A DNA stretch of 64,000 bases. It comes from Anaerocolumna sp047777345. Its GTDB lineage: Bacteria; Bacillota; Clostridia; Lachnospirales; Lachnospiraceae. A program made the translations under genes and the position numbers. Below, piece by piece: positions 27,044 through 35,780 of the stretch; positions within the stretch are counted from its first letter, which is position 1, and each line of letters starts with the position of its first letter. The notes beneath the pieces were generated by a model. It saw only the letters and a program-made list of their open reading frames with translations, did no database searches and was not told the DNA's origin. The stretch lies in NCBI GenBank assembly GCA_047777345.1, contig JBKEEJ010000005.1:62001-126000 (forward strand), given 5' to 3'.

Positions 27044-28138
27044 ATGCGGGCAGTTATTAAAAAAGATATTAATTATGTGGAAGAAGCAAATCTTTTATTG
27101 TTCAATCATGTAAACCAGGTAAGTTATGAAAAAATGTTTTTAGAGAGCAGCCGGAATATTGACAATAAGGAAAACCTTCAAAAAAAATATGAACATATCC
27201 TTTCCATTAATAATTATGTAATTGGGCAAATGCGTTTTGATGCAAACAAACTGGAATATTATTTTAAGGAAATCGGAAATTCCCAGGTGAGTTTGGCCAA
27301 TTATCTTCTGCCTTTCTATATGGAAAACAGATATACAACAATTGAAGAATATAAAACTGGGGCCAGACAGATGAGGAAGGAAGAAATTATTGAGCATTTT
27401 GATAATATTCTTTCCCAATATTTAAGAATCGGTAAATCCGGAGACGAAGGCAAGGTAGATACTTTTGAAGAATTATTGCATACTGTGGACCGGGCAGATA
27501 TTAATGCGGAGGAACGCTGGAAAATCATTCAGGCTTTTATTGACCGGGATAAACATTTGGATGAAGTCTGTGCCATATTGGAGCGAACTGTTCAGCTGCT
27601 GAAAGAATGCAAGAAGCATATCAGTGAACTGGAGCAGGAATTTTATGAATACTGGACAGATTATGCAAAAGAAACGGATCTTTTAAAGATTTTGCAGGAA
27701 GTAACCAATATTACCTGGGATTATAATGAGGCGGGAACTTTTGTGGGTCCTGCCATATTTAACCCTCAGGCCGTTCTTTTTTGTATCAATAGTGGAAAAG
27801 AGAAAAAACCGGATCTGATACGACTTGGAGTCTTTTTAAACTCAAATCTGGTTTTTAAAAAAGCGGAAATCGATGAGGAAAAACTTAATACGGCGTTAAA
27901 ACTTCTAAGTGATAAAAGTAAGTTTGAAATATTAAAATTAATTAAGGACAAACCCGCATACGGATATGAGATTGCCAATGCGTTAAATCTTTCTACTTCC
28001 ACCATATCCTATCATATGAATGCCCTGATTAATGCTATGTTAATAAAACTTGAAAAGGATGCCAACAAAATTTACTATAGCCTGAATAAGGATACGGTTA
28101 GGCAGCTTCTGAAGGATATTGAAAGCATGCTTCTTTAG
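27044..28138 (+). CDS. ArsR-type winged-helix regulator with large N-terminal domain
   Basis: 364 residues, ribosome binding site GAGGTGG. Residues ~1-270 are a helical domain without motifs I recognise. Residues ~285-364 are an ArsR winged helix: LKLLSDKSKFEILKLIKDKP, YGYEIANALNLSTSTISYHM with the recognition helix, and a wing with KIYYSLNKD. The same architecture (long N-terminal part, C-terminal HTH_20) is common beside MFS exporter genes in Clostridia. The N-terminal domain presumably senses a ligand. A terminator lies at 28171. Confidence 0.82.
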   Translation: MRAVIKKDINYVEEANLLLFNHVNQVSYEKMFLESSRNIDNKENLQKKYEHILSINNYVIGQMRFDANKLEYYFKEIGNSQVSLANYLLPFYMENRYTTIEEYKTGARQMRKEEIIEHFDNILSQYLRIGKSGDEGKVDTFEELLHTVDRADINAEERWKIIQAFIDRDKHLDEVCAILERTVQLLKECKKHISELEQEFYEYWTDYAKETDLLKILQEVTNITWDYNEAGTFVGPAIFNPQAVLFCINSGKEKKPDLIRLGVFLNSNLVFKKAEIDEEKLNTALKLLSDKSKFEILKLIKDKPAYGYEIANALNLSTSTISYHMNALINAMLIKLEKDANKIYYSLNKDTVRQLLKDIESMLL

Positions 28139-28170
28139 CTATGGTTGTTTTTCCCCTTTTGGCAGACACG

Positions 28171-28213
28171 AAAAGAACCGGAACTGGAGGGAAACTTTTC
28201 CGGTTCTTTTTTT
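28171..28213 (+). terminator. Intrinsic terminator after the ArsR-type regulator
   Basis: AAAAGAACCGG and CCGGTTCTTTT form a perfect 11-bp stem with further T residues after it. Confidence 0.88.
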
Positions 28214-28269
28214 GCAGCAAAACCCGCCTGATTCTTTGATTAAGAATTTCTTGAAGGCTAAAACCTGGA

Positions 28270-30939
28270 TTATTCTATTTCCTTTTTCCCGCCAATTCTT
28301 ATAAGGACCTTAATGACTTCGTTCACAAAAAAAGGTATCAGGGCAAAGAGGAGTACAATACCCCAGTCCCTAAAGCTTAAGTTGTGAACTTTAAAGGCAT
28401 TTGCCATAAAGGGTACAGAGATTACCAATAACTGCAGGAGTAAGCCAACTACAATGGAACCGACAAGATAAAGGTTTGAAAATACTCCAATTTGTAAAAG
28501 AGACTTGGTAAAATTCCTTATGCTTAAGGAATAAAAAAGCTGGGATGCGGCTAAAACAACAAAGGCCATGGTTCTGGAATAGGCCAGTACTTTTTCCGGA
28601 ATATTGGAATCTCCCAGAGTAAATCCATGCTCGGCAAGGCCAAAATAAAAAGCAGTTATTGTAAGACTTCCTATAAGAAAGCCTCCGATAATTGCCCTGA
28701 TACCGGCACCGCCCGCAAAAAAGCTTTCCTTTGGGTCCCTGGGTTTCTTTTTCATTACATCCTTATCTCCCGGATCAATACCCAGGGCAATCGCCGGCAG
28801 TGAATCGGTAATTAAGTTAATCCAGAGAATCTGGGTGGGCAGTAAGGGAATGGGCCAGAAAAACAGGATGGTGGCTAAAATGGTAATTACCTCTCCCAAA
28901 TTGCAGGATAAGAGAAAAATGACGGATTTTTTAATGTTATTGTAAATATTTCTTCCTTCTTCTATGGCATTTACGATGGTTGAAAAATTGTCATCGGTAA
29001 GAATCATGTCACTGGCCCCTTTTGCCACATCCGTACCGGTTATACCCATAGCCACACCAATATCGGCGTATTTTAAAGAAGGAGCGTCGTTTACACCGTC
29101 ACCGGTCATGGATACGATATTTCCCTGAGATTTAAAAGCTTTTACAATTTTAACCTTGTGTTCCGGAGATACCCTCGCAAATACGCGAAGATTCCTGATT
29201 TTCTTGGAAAAATCCTCGTCAGATAACGTATCGATTTGTGCGCCGGTAATGCTTTGTTCCAAGGAAGACGCAATGCCAAGTTCTTTTGCTATGGCTACTG
29301 CTGTATTTTTATGATCACCGGTAATCATAACCGGAGTAATGCCGGCTGCTTTTGCTTTCGTTATGGAATCTTTAACTTCCAGCCTTGGCGGATCAATCAT
29401 GCCCACAAGACCAATAAGGGTTAAATTTTTTTCCATTTCTTCCGGCTCTATCAGCTGATCCGTATCTTTATAAGCTACGCCAAGAACCCTTAGCGCGGAA
29501 TCGGACATTTCTTCCGCAATACGCAGATAATCGGCTTTTATGGTATCCGACAAAGGAACAATTTGGCCGTTAATAAGTGCGGATGTGGAGAGTTTAAGCA
29601 AATTATCGATGGCACCTTTGGTATGAACCCGGTAGGAAGATCCTTCCACATTTAAGGTAGACATAAGTTTCCGGTCGGAATCAAATGGTTTTTCCCCGAC
29701 CCTTTTGTATTTGGCATTTAGATTTCCTTTGGTAAGGCCAAAACGATTGCCTAACATAATAAGGGCCACTTCCGTAGGATCTCCGGTACCCTGGCCATTT
29801 TCATAAGTAGCGTCCGAGCAGAGAACAAGGGACTTTATTAATTCTGCTTCATCTTTACCTGCCTGTAAAGATCCGGTATCATTTACCGGAATATCTCTTA
29901 TATTATGAAGTGTATACAGTTTTACAACAGTCATTTTATTTTGTGTCAGTGTTCCGGTTTTATCGGAGCAGATAATATTAACTGAGCCAAGGGTTTCCAC
30001 CGCCGGCAGTTTTTTTACTATGGCATTGATTTTGGACATTTTTGTTACCCCAAGGGCCAGCACAATGGCAACAATGGCGGCAAGGCCTTCCGGTATGGCT
30101 GCCACGGCCAGGCTGATGGCGGTAAGAAACATTTCAAATAAGTCTCTTTTCTGGATAATGGCTATTATAAAAATTGCCCCACAGATACCCATGGCAATAA
30201 AGCCCAGAGTTCTGCCAAGCTCATCTAACCTTTTTTGCAGAGGTGTCATTTCATTGTCGTCTTCTTCCAAAATCTTGGCTATTTTACCGATTTCCGTATC
30301 CATTCCTGTGGCAACCACAATTCCTTCTCCCCGGCCGTAAGTAGTCAGTGTGGACATAAATGCCATATTAGCCATATCACCGATAGGAGTTTTTGGATCA
30401 GCCAGTTCCTTATTTGCATCTTTTAAGGCCGGTACCGATTCTCCGGTAAGAGCCGATTCTTCAATTTGTAAGTTGGCACTTTCAAATAGTCTTAAATCAG
30501 CCGGGACAAAACGCCCCGCATCCAGTATGACAATATCGCCGGGAACCAGTTCTTCCGAATTGATTTCCTTTAATTCGCCGTCGCGGCGGACCAAAGCTTT
30601 GGGCGTTGTCATTTTTTTCAAAGCTTCCACAGCCTTTTCTGCCTTGGCTTCCTGTATTACCCCAATTACAGCGTTTAAGATAACGACCAGAATAATGATA
30701 ATGGCATCCACATACTCGCCGATAAAAAGAGTAATTAAGGCAGCGCCTAAAAGTACGTAAATTAACATATCCTTAAGCTGGGATAAAAATAAGGATAGCA
30801 TACTTTTTTGGGGTTTACCTTTTAACTTATTGGGACCATATTTATGAAGTCTTTTTTCCGCTTCATCCTGTGTCAGTCCTGTTACGGGATTTAGGTCAAA
30901 TTCCTTAAAAATTTCGTCTGGCGATTTTAAAAACCACAT
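28270..30939 (-). CDS. P-type ATPase, calcium-translocating type (IIA)
   Basis: 889 residues. The actuator motif LTGESVPAL is near 175. The phosphorylation site CSDKTGTLTQNKM lies near 330. TGDGVNDAPSLKYADIGVAM is the hinge. Helix M4 has AIPEGLAAIVAIVLALG, the PEGL motif of SERCA-type calcium pumps. Six C-terminal hydrophobic helices with DSLPAIALGIDPGD complete the family. Such pumps export Ca2+ from the cytoplasm using ATP. Start: ATG after AGAGGTG. It is transcribed alone, back-to-back with the metal-responsive arsR. Mn2+ is a less likely substrate. Confidence 0.92.
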   Translation of the reverse strand: MWFLKSPDEIFKEFDLNPVTGLTQDEAEKRLHKYGPNKLKGKPQKSMLSLFLSQLKDMLIYVLLGAALITLFIGEYVDAIIIILVVILNAVIGVIQEAKAEKAVEALKKMTTPKALVRRDGELKEINSEELVPGDIVILDAGRFVPADLRLFESANLQIEESALTGESVPALKDANKELADPKTPIGDMANMAFMSTLTTYGRGEGIVVATGMDTEIGKIAKILEEDDNEMTPLQKRLDELGRTLGFIAMGICGAIFIIAIIQKRDLFEMFLTAISLAVAAIPEGLAAIVAIVLALGVTKMSKINAIVKKLPAVETLGSVNIICSDKTGTLTQNKMTVVKLYTLHNIRDIPVNDTGSLQAGKDEAELIKSLVLCSDATYENGQGTGDPTEVALIMLGNRFGLTKGNLNAKYKRVGEKPFDSDRKLMSTLNVEGSSYRVHTKGAIDNLLKLSTSALINGQIVPLSDTIKADYLRIAEEMSDSALRVLGVAYKDTDQLIEPEEMEKNLTLIGLVGMIDPPRLEVKDSITKAKAAGITPVMITGDHKNTAVAIAKELGIASSLEQSITGAQIDTLSDEDFSKKIRNLRVFARVSPEHKVKIVKAFKSQGNIVSMTGDGVNDAPSLKYADIGVAMGITGTDVAKGASDMILTDDNFSTIVNAIEEGRNIYNNIKKSVIFLLSCNLGEVITILATILFFWPIPLLPTQILWINLITDSLPAIALGIDPGDKDVMKKKPRDPKESFFAGGAGIRAIIGGFLIGSLTITAFYFGLAEHGFTLGDSNIPEKVLAYSRTMAFVVLAASQLFYSLSIRNFTKSLLQIGVFSNLYLVGSIVVGLLLQLLVISVPFMANAFKVHNLSFRDWGIVLLFALIPFFVNEVIKVLIRIGGKKEIE

Positions 30940-31149
30940 TTATATAACACCTCTTTCCTTATTTAAAGTTGCCCAAAAATACTAATCACTATTTTTTCTA
31001 ATATTTGTAAATTTATACTCTAGTCTTTATTGTACAATAATTTCTCTTTCCAGTAAAATTAAAATTGGATTAATTTTTCAACTGGCTTAATCACATAAAA
31101 CATGAAAAAACTTTAGATGGATTGCTGTAAAAAAATATCATCTGAACAG

Positions 31150-31212
31150 TTGACAAATATAAAAATTTGGAATATTATTATGACATAAACGTATGAACAT
31201 TTGCTCATATAT
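31150..31212 (+). promoter_or_regulatory. Promoter and metal-responsive operator of arsR-P-ATPase operon
   Basis: TTGACA (31150-31155), 17 bases, TATTAT (31173-31178). Immediately downstream TATGAACATTTGCTCATA (31192-31209) is an imperfect 8-2-8 palindrome close to the 12-2-12 operator of CadC/SmtB/CzrA repressors. It overlaps the expected transcription start, so the ArsR protein should repress its own operon. Confidence 0.8.
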
Positions 31213-31239
31213 TCAAAGATAAATACGGAGGTAAAAAAT

Positions 31240-31605
31240 ATGGAGCCTACCACTGATATTGATCGCTGTAATGTTACTGTAATTCATGAAGATATCGTGA
31301 ATAAAGTCAAAGAGACCATGCCGTCAGAGGAAAATCTGTATGACTTAGCTGAACTTTTTAAAGTGTTTGGCGATACTACCAGAATACGTATCTTGTGCGC
31401 CCTGTTTGAATCTGAAATGTGTGTATGTGATATTGCCGCCTTGTTAAACATGAGCCAGTCAGCCATATCCCATCAGCTTCGTGCTTTGAAGCAGGCCAGA
31501 CTGGTAAAGTTCAGAAGGAAAGGAAAGGTTGTTTTTTATTCCCTGGACGATGATCATGTACAAAGCATATTCAGCCTTGGACTGGTGCATGTGAATGAAA
31601 AATAA
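31240..31605 (+). CDS. ArsR/SmtB family metal-sensing repressor (CadC-like)
   Basis: 121 residues from ATG 31240, preceded by GGAGG; an upstream in-frame start at 31201 would begin inside the operator and is rejected. The winged helix is clear: LFKVFGDTTRIRILCALFES, then EMCVCDIA with Cys61, Cys63 and Asp64 in helix alpha-3, then MSQSAISHQLRALKQARLV and the wing RRKGKVVFYSL. Cys61/Cys63 with Cys10 is the Cd/Pb/Zn-binding pattern of CadC. Metal binding releases the operator and allows expression of the downstream P-type ATPase, which begins 20 bases later. Confidence 0.9.
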   Translation: MEPTTDIDRCNVTVIHEDIVNKVKETMPSEENLYDLAELFKVFGDTTRIRILCALFESEMCVCDIAALLNMSQSAISHQLRALKQARLVKFRRKGKVVFYSLDDDHVQSIFSLGLVHVNEK

Positions 31606-31624
31606 ACTGTAAAGGCGGGATGTT

Positions 31625-33937
31625 ATGAATGAAAATCGGATGGAACTGGTGCTGAAAGGGCTTTGCTGCAGCAACTGTGCCATGAAAATCGAAAAAAAAG
31701 TCGGGGATCTTAAGACGGTAAAAAGCGCAAATCTCAATTTTGCCACCAAAATATTATATATTGAGCCCGAAGATGCCATAGCCAATGAAAATATTATAAA
31801 AGACGTAGTTAAAATTGTAAAATCGATAGAGCCTGGCGTAATGGTAAAAGAAAAGAAAAACAGGCAAAATAAAGCAAATATCCAAAGTGAAAAAGTACAG
31901 GATTATAAGGTACAAGGTAAAGAGCATAGTCACGGACATAAAATAAACGGACAGGGACAGGTGCATAGCCATATTGACTGCCAGGAAGATGAGATCCTTG
32001 AACATCATATGCATGGTAAAGCCCAGTGCAGTCTCAATGAAGGAGAAGCAGGCTGTGATTGCTGTGTGGGGGAACTTCCCGAAGAGGACCGTTTTTTACG
32101 GAATAAATTGCTTTCCTTTGGTACGGCAGCAGTTCTGTACGTAATTGCACTGGTGTTTGATTTACCGGACAGGCTTGAATTTGTACTTTTTCTTATCTGT
32201 TACTTGATTGCCGGTGGAAAAGTACTTTTGCAAGCTGGCCGTAACATAGCAAAAGGCGAAATTTTTGATGAAAATTTTCTTATGGCAATTGCAACAATCG
32301 GTGCTTTTGCCATAGGTCAATTTCCCGAAGGTGTGGCGGTTATGCTGTTTTATCAGATTGGTGAAATGTTTCAGGGGATTGCCGTTAATCGATCCAGAAA
32401 ATCCATTGCCGATCTGATGGATATAAGACCGGATTATGCCAACTTAAAAACAGGAGATAAAATAAAGACTGTATCACCACAGGAAGTAAGAATCGGTGAT
32501 ATTCTTATAGTAAAACCAGGTGAAAAAATTCCTCTGGACGGCAAGGTAACAGAAGGCAGTTCCGTTTTGGATACGTCTGCCCTGACAGGCGAATCCATGC
32601 CCAGGGAAGTAAAGACCGGCGATTTGGTATTAAGTGGTTTTATTAATAAAAATGGGCTTTTAACCATGGAGGTTACCCGTGCATTTGATGAGTCCACCGT
32701 ATCCAAAATACTGGACCTGGTGCAAAATGCCAGCAGCCGCAAGGCTCCTACGGAAAACTTCATTACAAAATTTGCCCGTAAATATACGCCGGCAGTTACC
32801 ATTGCCGCATTATTGCTGGCCATTGTTCCGCCTCTTGTTATTCCGGGCGCTTCCGTTTCTGACTGGATTTACAGAGCCCTTGTATTTTTAGTTATATCCT
32901 GCCCCTGTGCCCTGGTAATATCCATTCCCTTAGGGTTTTTTGGGGGAATCGGTGGAGCATCAAGACATGGTGTTCTGGTTAAGGGAAGTAACTACTTAGA
33001 AGCCTTAAATAATGTGGATACGGTTGTTTTTGATAAAACGGGAACTTTAACGAAAGGCGTATTTCAGGTAACCGGGCTTGAAACCGGCACCGGTTTTACA
33101 AAAGAAGAACTGTTAATGTATGCGGCCTTTGCGGAAAGTTATTCCAATCATCCTATTGCTTTGTCCATTTTAAAAGCATATGGCAGGGAAACGGATAAGG
33201 ATCAGATAACCGATTATAATGAGCTGTCCGGTCTGGGAATTCAGATCCGCCTAAAAGGGAAAACGGTACTGGCCGGCAATGCAAAATTAATGGAACGATT
33301 TCATATACCATATAAAACCCCGGCAAATCCCGGAACAGTTGTTTATGTGGCAGTGGATCAAAGGTATGCCGGAAGTCTGGTAATATCCGATGAAATCAAG
33401 GAAGATTCGGCAGATGCCATAAAAGCGCTGAAAAAATTAGGTGTTCAGAGAGTAGTTATGCTGACCGGTGACAGCAGGGATACCGGAAATAAAATAGGAG
33501 CATTGCTTGGTATGGATGAAGTCCATACGGAATTATTGCCCGATGAGAAGGTACACAATCTGGAAATACTGGATCAGCAAAAAACTACCAAAGGAAAATT
33601 AGTCTTTGTCGGAGACGGTATTAACGACGCACCAGTTTTAGCCAGGGCCGATATTGGAGTTGCCATGGGGGGCTTAGGTTCGGATGCGGCCATAGAAGCG
33701 GCAGATGTGGTATTAATGACCGATGAACCCAGCAAACTGGTAACGGCTATGAAGATAGCCAAAAAAACCCACAGTATCGTATGGCAGAATATTGTGTTTG
33801 CCTTAAGCGTCAAATTAATTGTACTGGTTCTTGGCGCTTTCGGAGTGGCAACCATGTGGGAAGCCGTATTTGCCGATGTGGGAGTGGCGCTCATTGCCGT
33901 ATTAAACGCCATGCGTGCCATGAATATGAAAGCATAA
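31625..33937 (+). CDS. Heavy-metal P1B-type ATPase (Zn/Cd/Pb exporter)
   Basis: 770 residues. Residues 6-70 are an HMA domain with GLCCSNCAMK. Residues ~85-160 are a His/Cys-rich linker (KEHSHGHKINGQG, HHMHGKAQC, GCDCCVGE) that probably binds metal. The pump core has LTGESMPREV, the intramembrane SCPCALVIS, the phosphorylation site FDKTGTLTKG, SNHPIALS, and GDGINDAPVLARADIGVAMG. CPC plus a C-terminal helix with D/K residues indicates divalent Zn/Cd/Pb export rather than copper. Second gene of an operon with the ArsR sensor. Named ZntA/CadA in other species; the exact metal is unproven. Confidence 0.92.
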   Translation: MNENRMELVLKGLCCSNCAMKIEKKVGDLKTVKSANLNFATKILYIEPEDAIANENIIKDVVKIVKSIEPGVMVKEKKNRQNKANIQSEKVQDYKVQGKEHSHGHKINGQGQVHSHIDCQEDEILEHHMHGKAQCSLNEGEAGCDCCVGELPEEDRFLRNKLLSFGTAAVLYVIALVFDLPDRLEFVLFLICYLIAGGKVLLQAGRNIAKGEIFDENFLMAIATIGAFAIGQFPEGVAVMLFYQIGEMFQGIAVNRSRKSIADLMDIRPDYANLKTGDKIKTVSPQEVRIGDILIVKPGEKIPLDGKVTEGSSVLDTSALTGESMPREVKTGDLVLSGFINKNGLLTMEVTRAFDESTVSKILDLVQNASSRKAPTENFITKFARKYTPAVTIAALLLAIVPPLVIPGASVSDWIYRALVFLVISCPCALVISIPLGFFGGIGGASRHGVLVKGSNYLEALNNVDTVVFDKTGTLTKGVFQVTGLETGTGFTKEELLMYAAFAESYSNHPIALSILKAYGRETDKDQITDYNELSGLGIQIRLKGKTVLAGNAKLMERFHIPYKTPANPGTVVYVAVDQRYAGSLVISDEIKEDSADAIKALKKLGVQRVVMLTGDSRDTGNKIGALLGMDEVHTELLPDEKVHNLEILDQQKTTKGKLVFVGDGINDAPVLARADIGVAMGGLGSDAAIEAADVVLMTDEPSKLVTAMKIAKKTHSIVWQNIVFALSVKLIVLVLGAFGVATMWEAVFADVGVALIAVLNAMRAMNMKA

Positions 33938-33984
33938 GATTTTCTGTCAGAACTGTAATAAAGAACTTTGGTTACTTTTTGGGG

Positions 33985-34036
33985 CTGTTGCATAATGTAG
34001 GTTTTATCCTTCACACACAACCATAATGCAAACAGT
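33985..34036. repeat. Copy 1 of a CTGTTGCATAATG repeat, with inverted partner
   Basis: CTGTTGCATAATGTAG (33985-34000) recurs exactly at 39363-39378, and its first 13 bases recur at 49252-49264. Here a near-inverted copy CATAATGCAAACAG (about 34022-34035) follows, giving a ~50-bp hairpin-like unit. The termini resemble those of small transposable elements but no transposase is present. Confidence 0.45.
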
Positions 34037-34260
34037 GAGTTAGGAAATGACACAGAATTTTTTGTTGAGCTTCCCCAAAGGAACTAAAAAATGAAAATAT
34101 TTTACGTAATCTGATTTAAGAAGTGAATTGGTCTTATATAGACAAATTCCATGAAATATAAAAATTGTATGGGCATATATGTCTATTTACACAAGTGTAA
34201 AAATATGGTAAATTTTAGAAGTAATAAAATACTGGATATCCCCTCCCATCTGGTAAAACA

Positions 34261-34302
34261 AACACCGCTTAGATTATTTATAATCCAGGCGGTGTTTTTA
34301 TG
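34261..34302 (+). terminator. Intrinsic terminator downstream of the metal ATPase
   Basis: AACACCGC pairs with GCGGTGTT; inner AGATTAT/ATAATC pairs extend the stem; TTTTTA follows. It lies about 320 bases after the ATPase stop, which leaves a long untranslated tail that holds the repeat at 33985. The remaining 33938-34572 sequence holds no intact gene. Confidence 0.7.
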
Positions 34303-34310
34303 TGTGTAAT

Positions 34311-34490
34311 ATTCATTTAAATCCAGATTATTAAACTTAATGGATAATTGATGCAATAGGTAAATAGAAGGTTTAAATCCTCTCTAATATGGTATATTTG
34401 CTTTTGGGTGCAAATTCAGCTAATTTTTTTCTGGACATTTTGTATTTTTTCTTAATTCTTTAAGTTAATACCGAAATGTTCATATTGCAT
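34311..34490 (-). pseudogene. Decayed N-terminus of a second RRNPP-type regulator
   Basis: Read on the minus strand from ATG 34490, the segment aligns to the first ~62 codons of the neighbouring regulator (34573-35520): MQYEHFG against MKYKHFG, ICTQKQIY against ICTPKQIY, and, after frame changes, PSIYLLHQLSIKFNNLDLNE against PSLYLLNQLSIKFNLDLNE. At DNA level TTCATTTAAATCCAGATTA is identical in both. Stops after codon 12 and later, plus frameshifts, show it is dead. Nothing of the C-terminal domain remains. Confidence 0.85.
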
Positions 34491-34572
34491 ATCTGCGTTT
34501 CCTGAGAAATTATGGCTGATAATTAGGTATTTACGAAATACTGATAAAATAATTATTTCTATCAGAAAACCA

Positions 34573-35520
34573 TTATGAATTATCAGTCTTAAAAATTTCA
34601 GGATAGTCTGTACTGGCTGTTTCTTTTATTTCAGTTAGTATGGGATCATTGGTTATTTTATAAAGATAAATGGCACGGTTATAATATTCTTTCGCATCAT
34701 CATATTGTTTTTTACAATAAAGAATCTTAAATTTCAAAAAAATTAAGTTAGGCAGGTGCCTTAAGTTATGGATTTTTAAGGAAAAGGTAATTCCTTTTTC
34801 AACATATAGCAATGCTTCATTAATATCACCATGATCAAATAATCGTATGCCTAAATTATATAAAATCCCCTGGTAAATTTTCTGTGAAAATTGAGAAGCC
34901 TGGAACAGGGGATAGGGAGAATTAATAACATAAGTTTCTAATACAGTTAGCAGTTTGGTAAGTACTTTCATACCAGTTTCATACTGGCCCATTGAAAAGT
35001 AATTTTGAGCTATGCAATTTAGGATTGATATTCCTATGTTAGAGTACATATTTTTGGATATGTTATCTAAGTTAAATTCAGGATATTCTATCCGAATACC
35101 TTTAAAGCAGTAGTCCAGTGATTCGGAATAATTTTTATCCAGTATGGCTGAGCAAAGCGCTTTCCCATAATATATATGCTGCAGATTTTCCCCTTTTTTG
35201 AAATCTTCCAGTTTTTCATATTTATCAATCAAAGATTTTATCTGGGATATATTTCCACTTTCTATGGCATTACTGATGGATCGGATACCTTCTAATCCTA
35301 CGATACTGTTTCTTGTAAAGTACATTTTAAAATATTCATTTAAATCCAGATTAAATTTTATGGATAATTGATTGAGCAGATATAAGGATGGTTCATATAC
35401 GCCTTTTTCAATCCGGTAGATTTGTTTGGGAGTGCATATATCTTGTGCTAATTGCTCTCTGGTCATATTTCTTGACAATCTTAATTCTTGTAAGAATTCA
35501 CCAAAATGCTTGTATTTCAT
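34573..35520 (-). CDS. RRNPP-like (PlcR/Rgg-type) transcription regulator
   Basis: 315 residues from ATG 35520, 8 bases after AAGGG; the ATG directly before it (35523) is also possible. Residues 5-60 are an XRE HTH (FLQELRLSRNMTREQLAQDI, then CTPKQIYRIEKGVYEPS). Residues ~85-310 are all-helical with TPR-like repeats (YGKALCSAILDKNYSESLDY, QNYFSMGQYETGMKVLTKL, LRLFDHGDINEALLYVEKG), the layout of regulators that bind re-imported signalling peptides. Directly upstream and divergent is a 51-codon secreted-peptide gene. A regulator of this kind normally binds DNA and its cognate peptide in the cytoplasm. Peptide control here is inference. Confidence 0.8.
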   Translation of the reverse strand: MKYKHFGEFLQELRLSRNMTREQLAQDICTPKQIYRIEKGVYEPSLYLLNQLSIKFNLDLNEYFKMYFTRNSIVGLEGIRSISNAIESGNISQIKSLIDKYEKLEDFKKGENLQHIYYGKALCSAILDKNYSESLDYCFKGIRIEYPEFNLDNISKNMYSNIGISILNCIAQNYFSMGQYETGMKVLTKLLTVLETYVINSPYPLFQASQFSQKIYQGILYNLGIRLFDHGDINEALLYVEKGITFSLKIHNLRHLPNLIFLKFKILYCKKQYDDAKEYYNRAIYLYKITNDPILTEIKETASTDYPEIFKTDNS

Positions 35521-35543
35521 CATTATCACCCTTAATGGTAATG

Positions 35544-35555
35544 GACGCAAGCGTC
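35544..35555. promoter_or_regulatory. Perfect palindrome in the regulator/peptide divergent region
   Basis: GACGCAAGCGTC is an exact inverted repeat (GACGC-AA-GCGTC) in otherwise AT-rich sequence. It lies 24-35 bases upstream of the regulator start codon. If the -10 box at 35581 is used, its centre is near -43 for the peptide gene, the place where activators bind. Confidence 0.65.
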
Positions 35556-35580
35556 TATTTATTAGTTATAATGTTAATGT

Positions 35581-35586
35581 TATAAT
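35581..35586 (+). promoter_or_regulatory. -10 box of the peptide gene
   Basis: TATAAT with a poor -35 (TTTATT at 35558-35563, 17 bases upstream), as expected for a promoter that needs an activator. A second TATAAT at 35567-35572 is possible. Confidence 0.5.
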
Positions 35587-35624
35587 TTGACTATAAAAAA
35601 TATTTGAAAGAAGAGAGGGTAAAA

Positions 35625-35780
35625 ATGAAAAAAATATTAACGAAACTTGGTTATTGTTTAGCTTTGTTACTTGTCGTTCTAACTATTTCAAATAAGCCTT
35701 TTATACATAATCAAGCTAAATCATCTGATAATACCTATACGATTAATGATGACAGAACCTGGTATATTGAACCTCTGTGA
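35625..35780 (+). CDS. Short secreted-type peptide, candidate pro-pheromone
   Basis: 51 codons with AGAGAGGG 7 bases before ATG. The N-terminus is basic (MKKILTKLGY), residues 11-21 are hydrophobic (CLALLLVVLTI) and the remaining ~30 residues are polar and end in DDRTWYIEPL. Size, order (Sec-type leader, spacer, C-terminal aromatic/acidic/Pro end) and position, divergent from an RRNPP-type regulator, match PapR-type signalling peptides, which are secreted, trimmed and re-imported by an oligopeptide permease. The C-terminal 5-8 residues would be the active form. No homolog is recalled, so the pheromone role is inference. Confidence 0.7.
   Translation: MKKILTKLGYCLALLLVVLTISNKPFIHNQAKSSDNTYTINDDRTWYIEPL

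Noticed and set aside
30350..30760. A plus-strand reading frame (and two others near 30020 and 30235) inside the Ca-ATPase gene
   Set aside because: They are antisense to conserved ATPase motifs and lack start signals.
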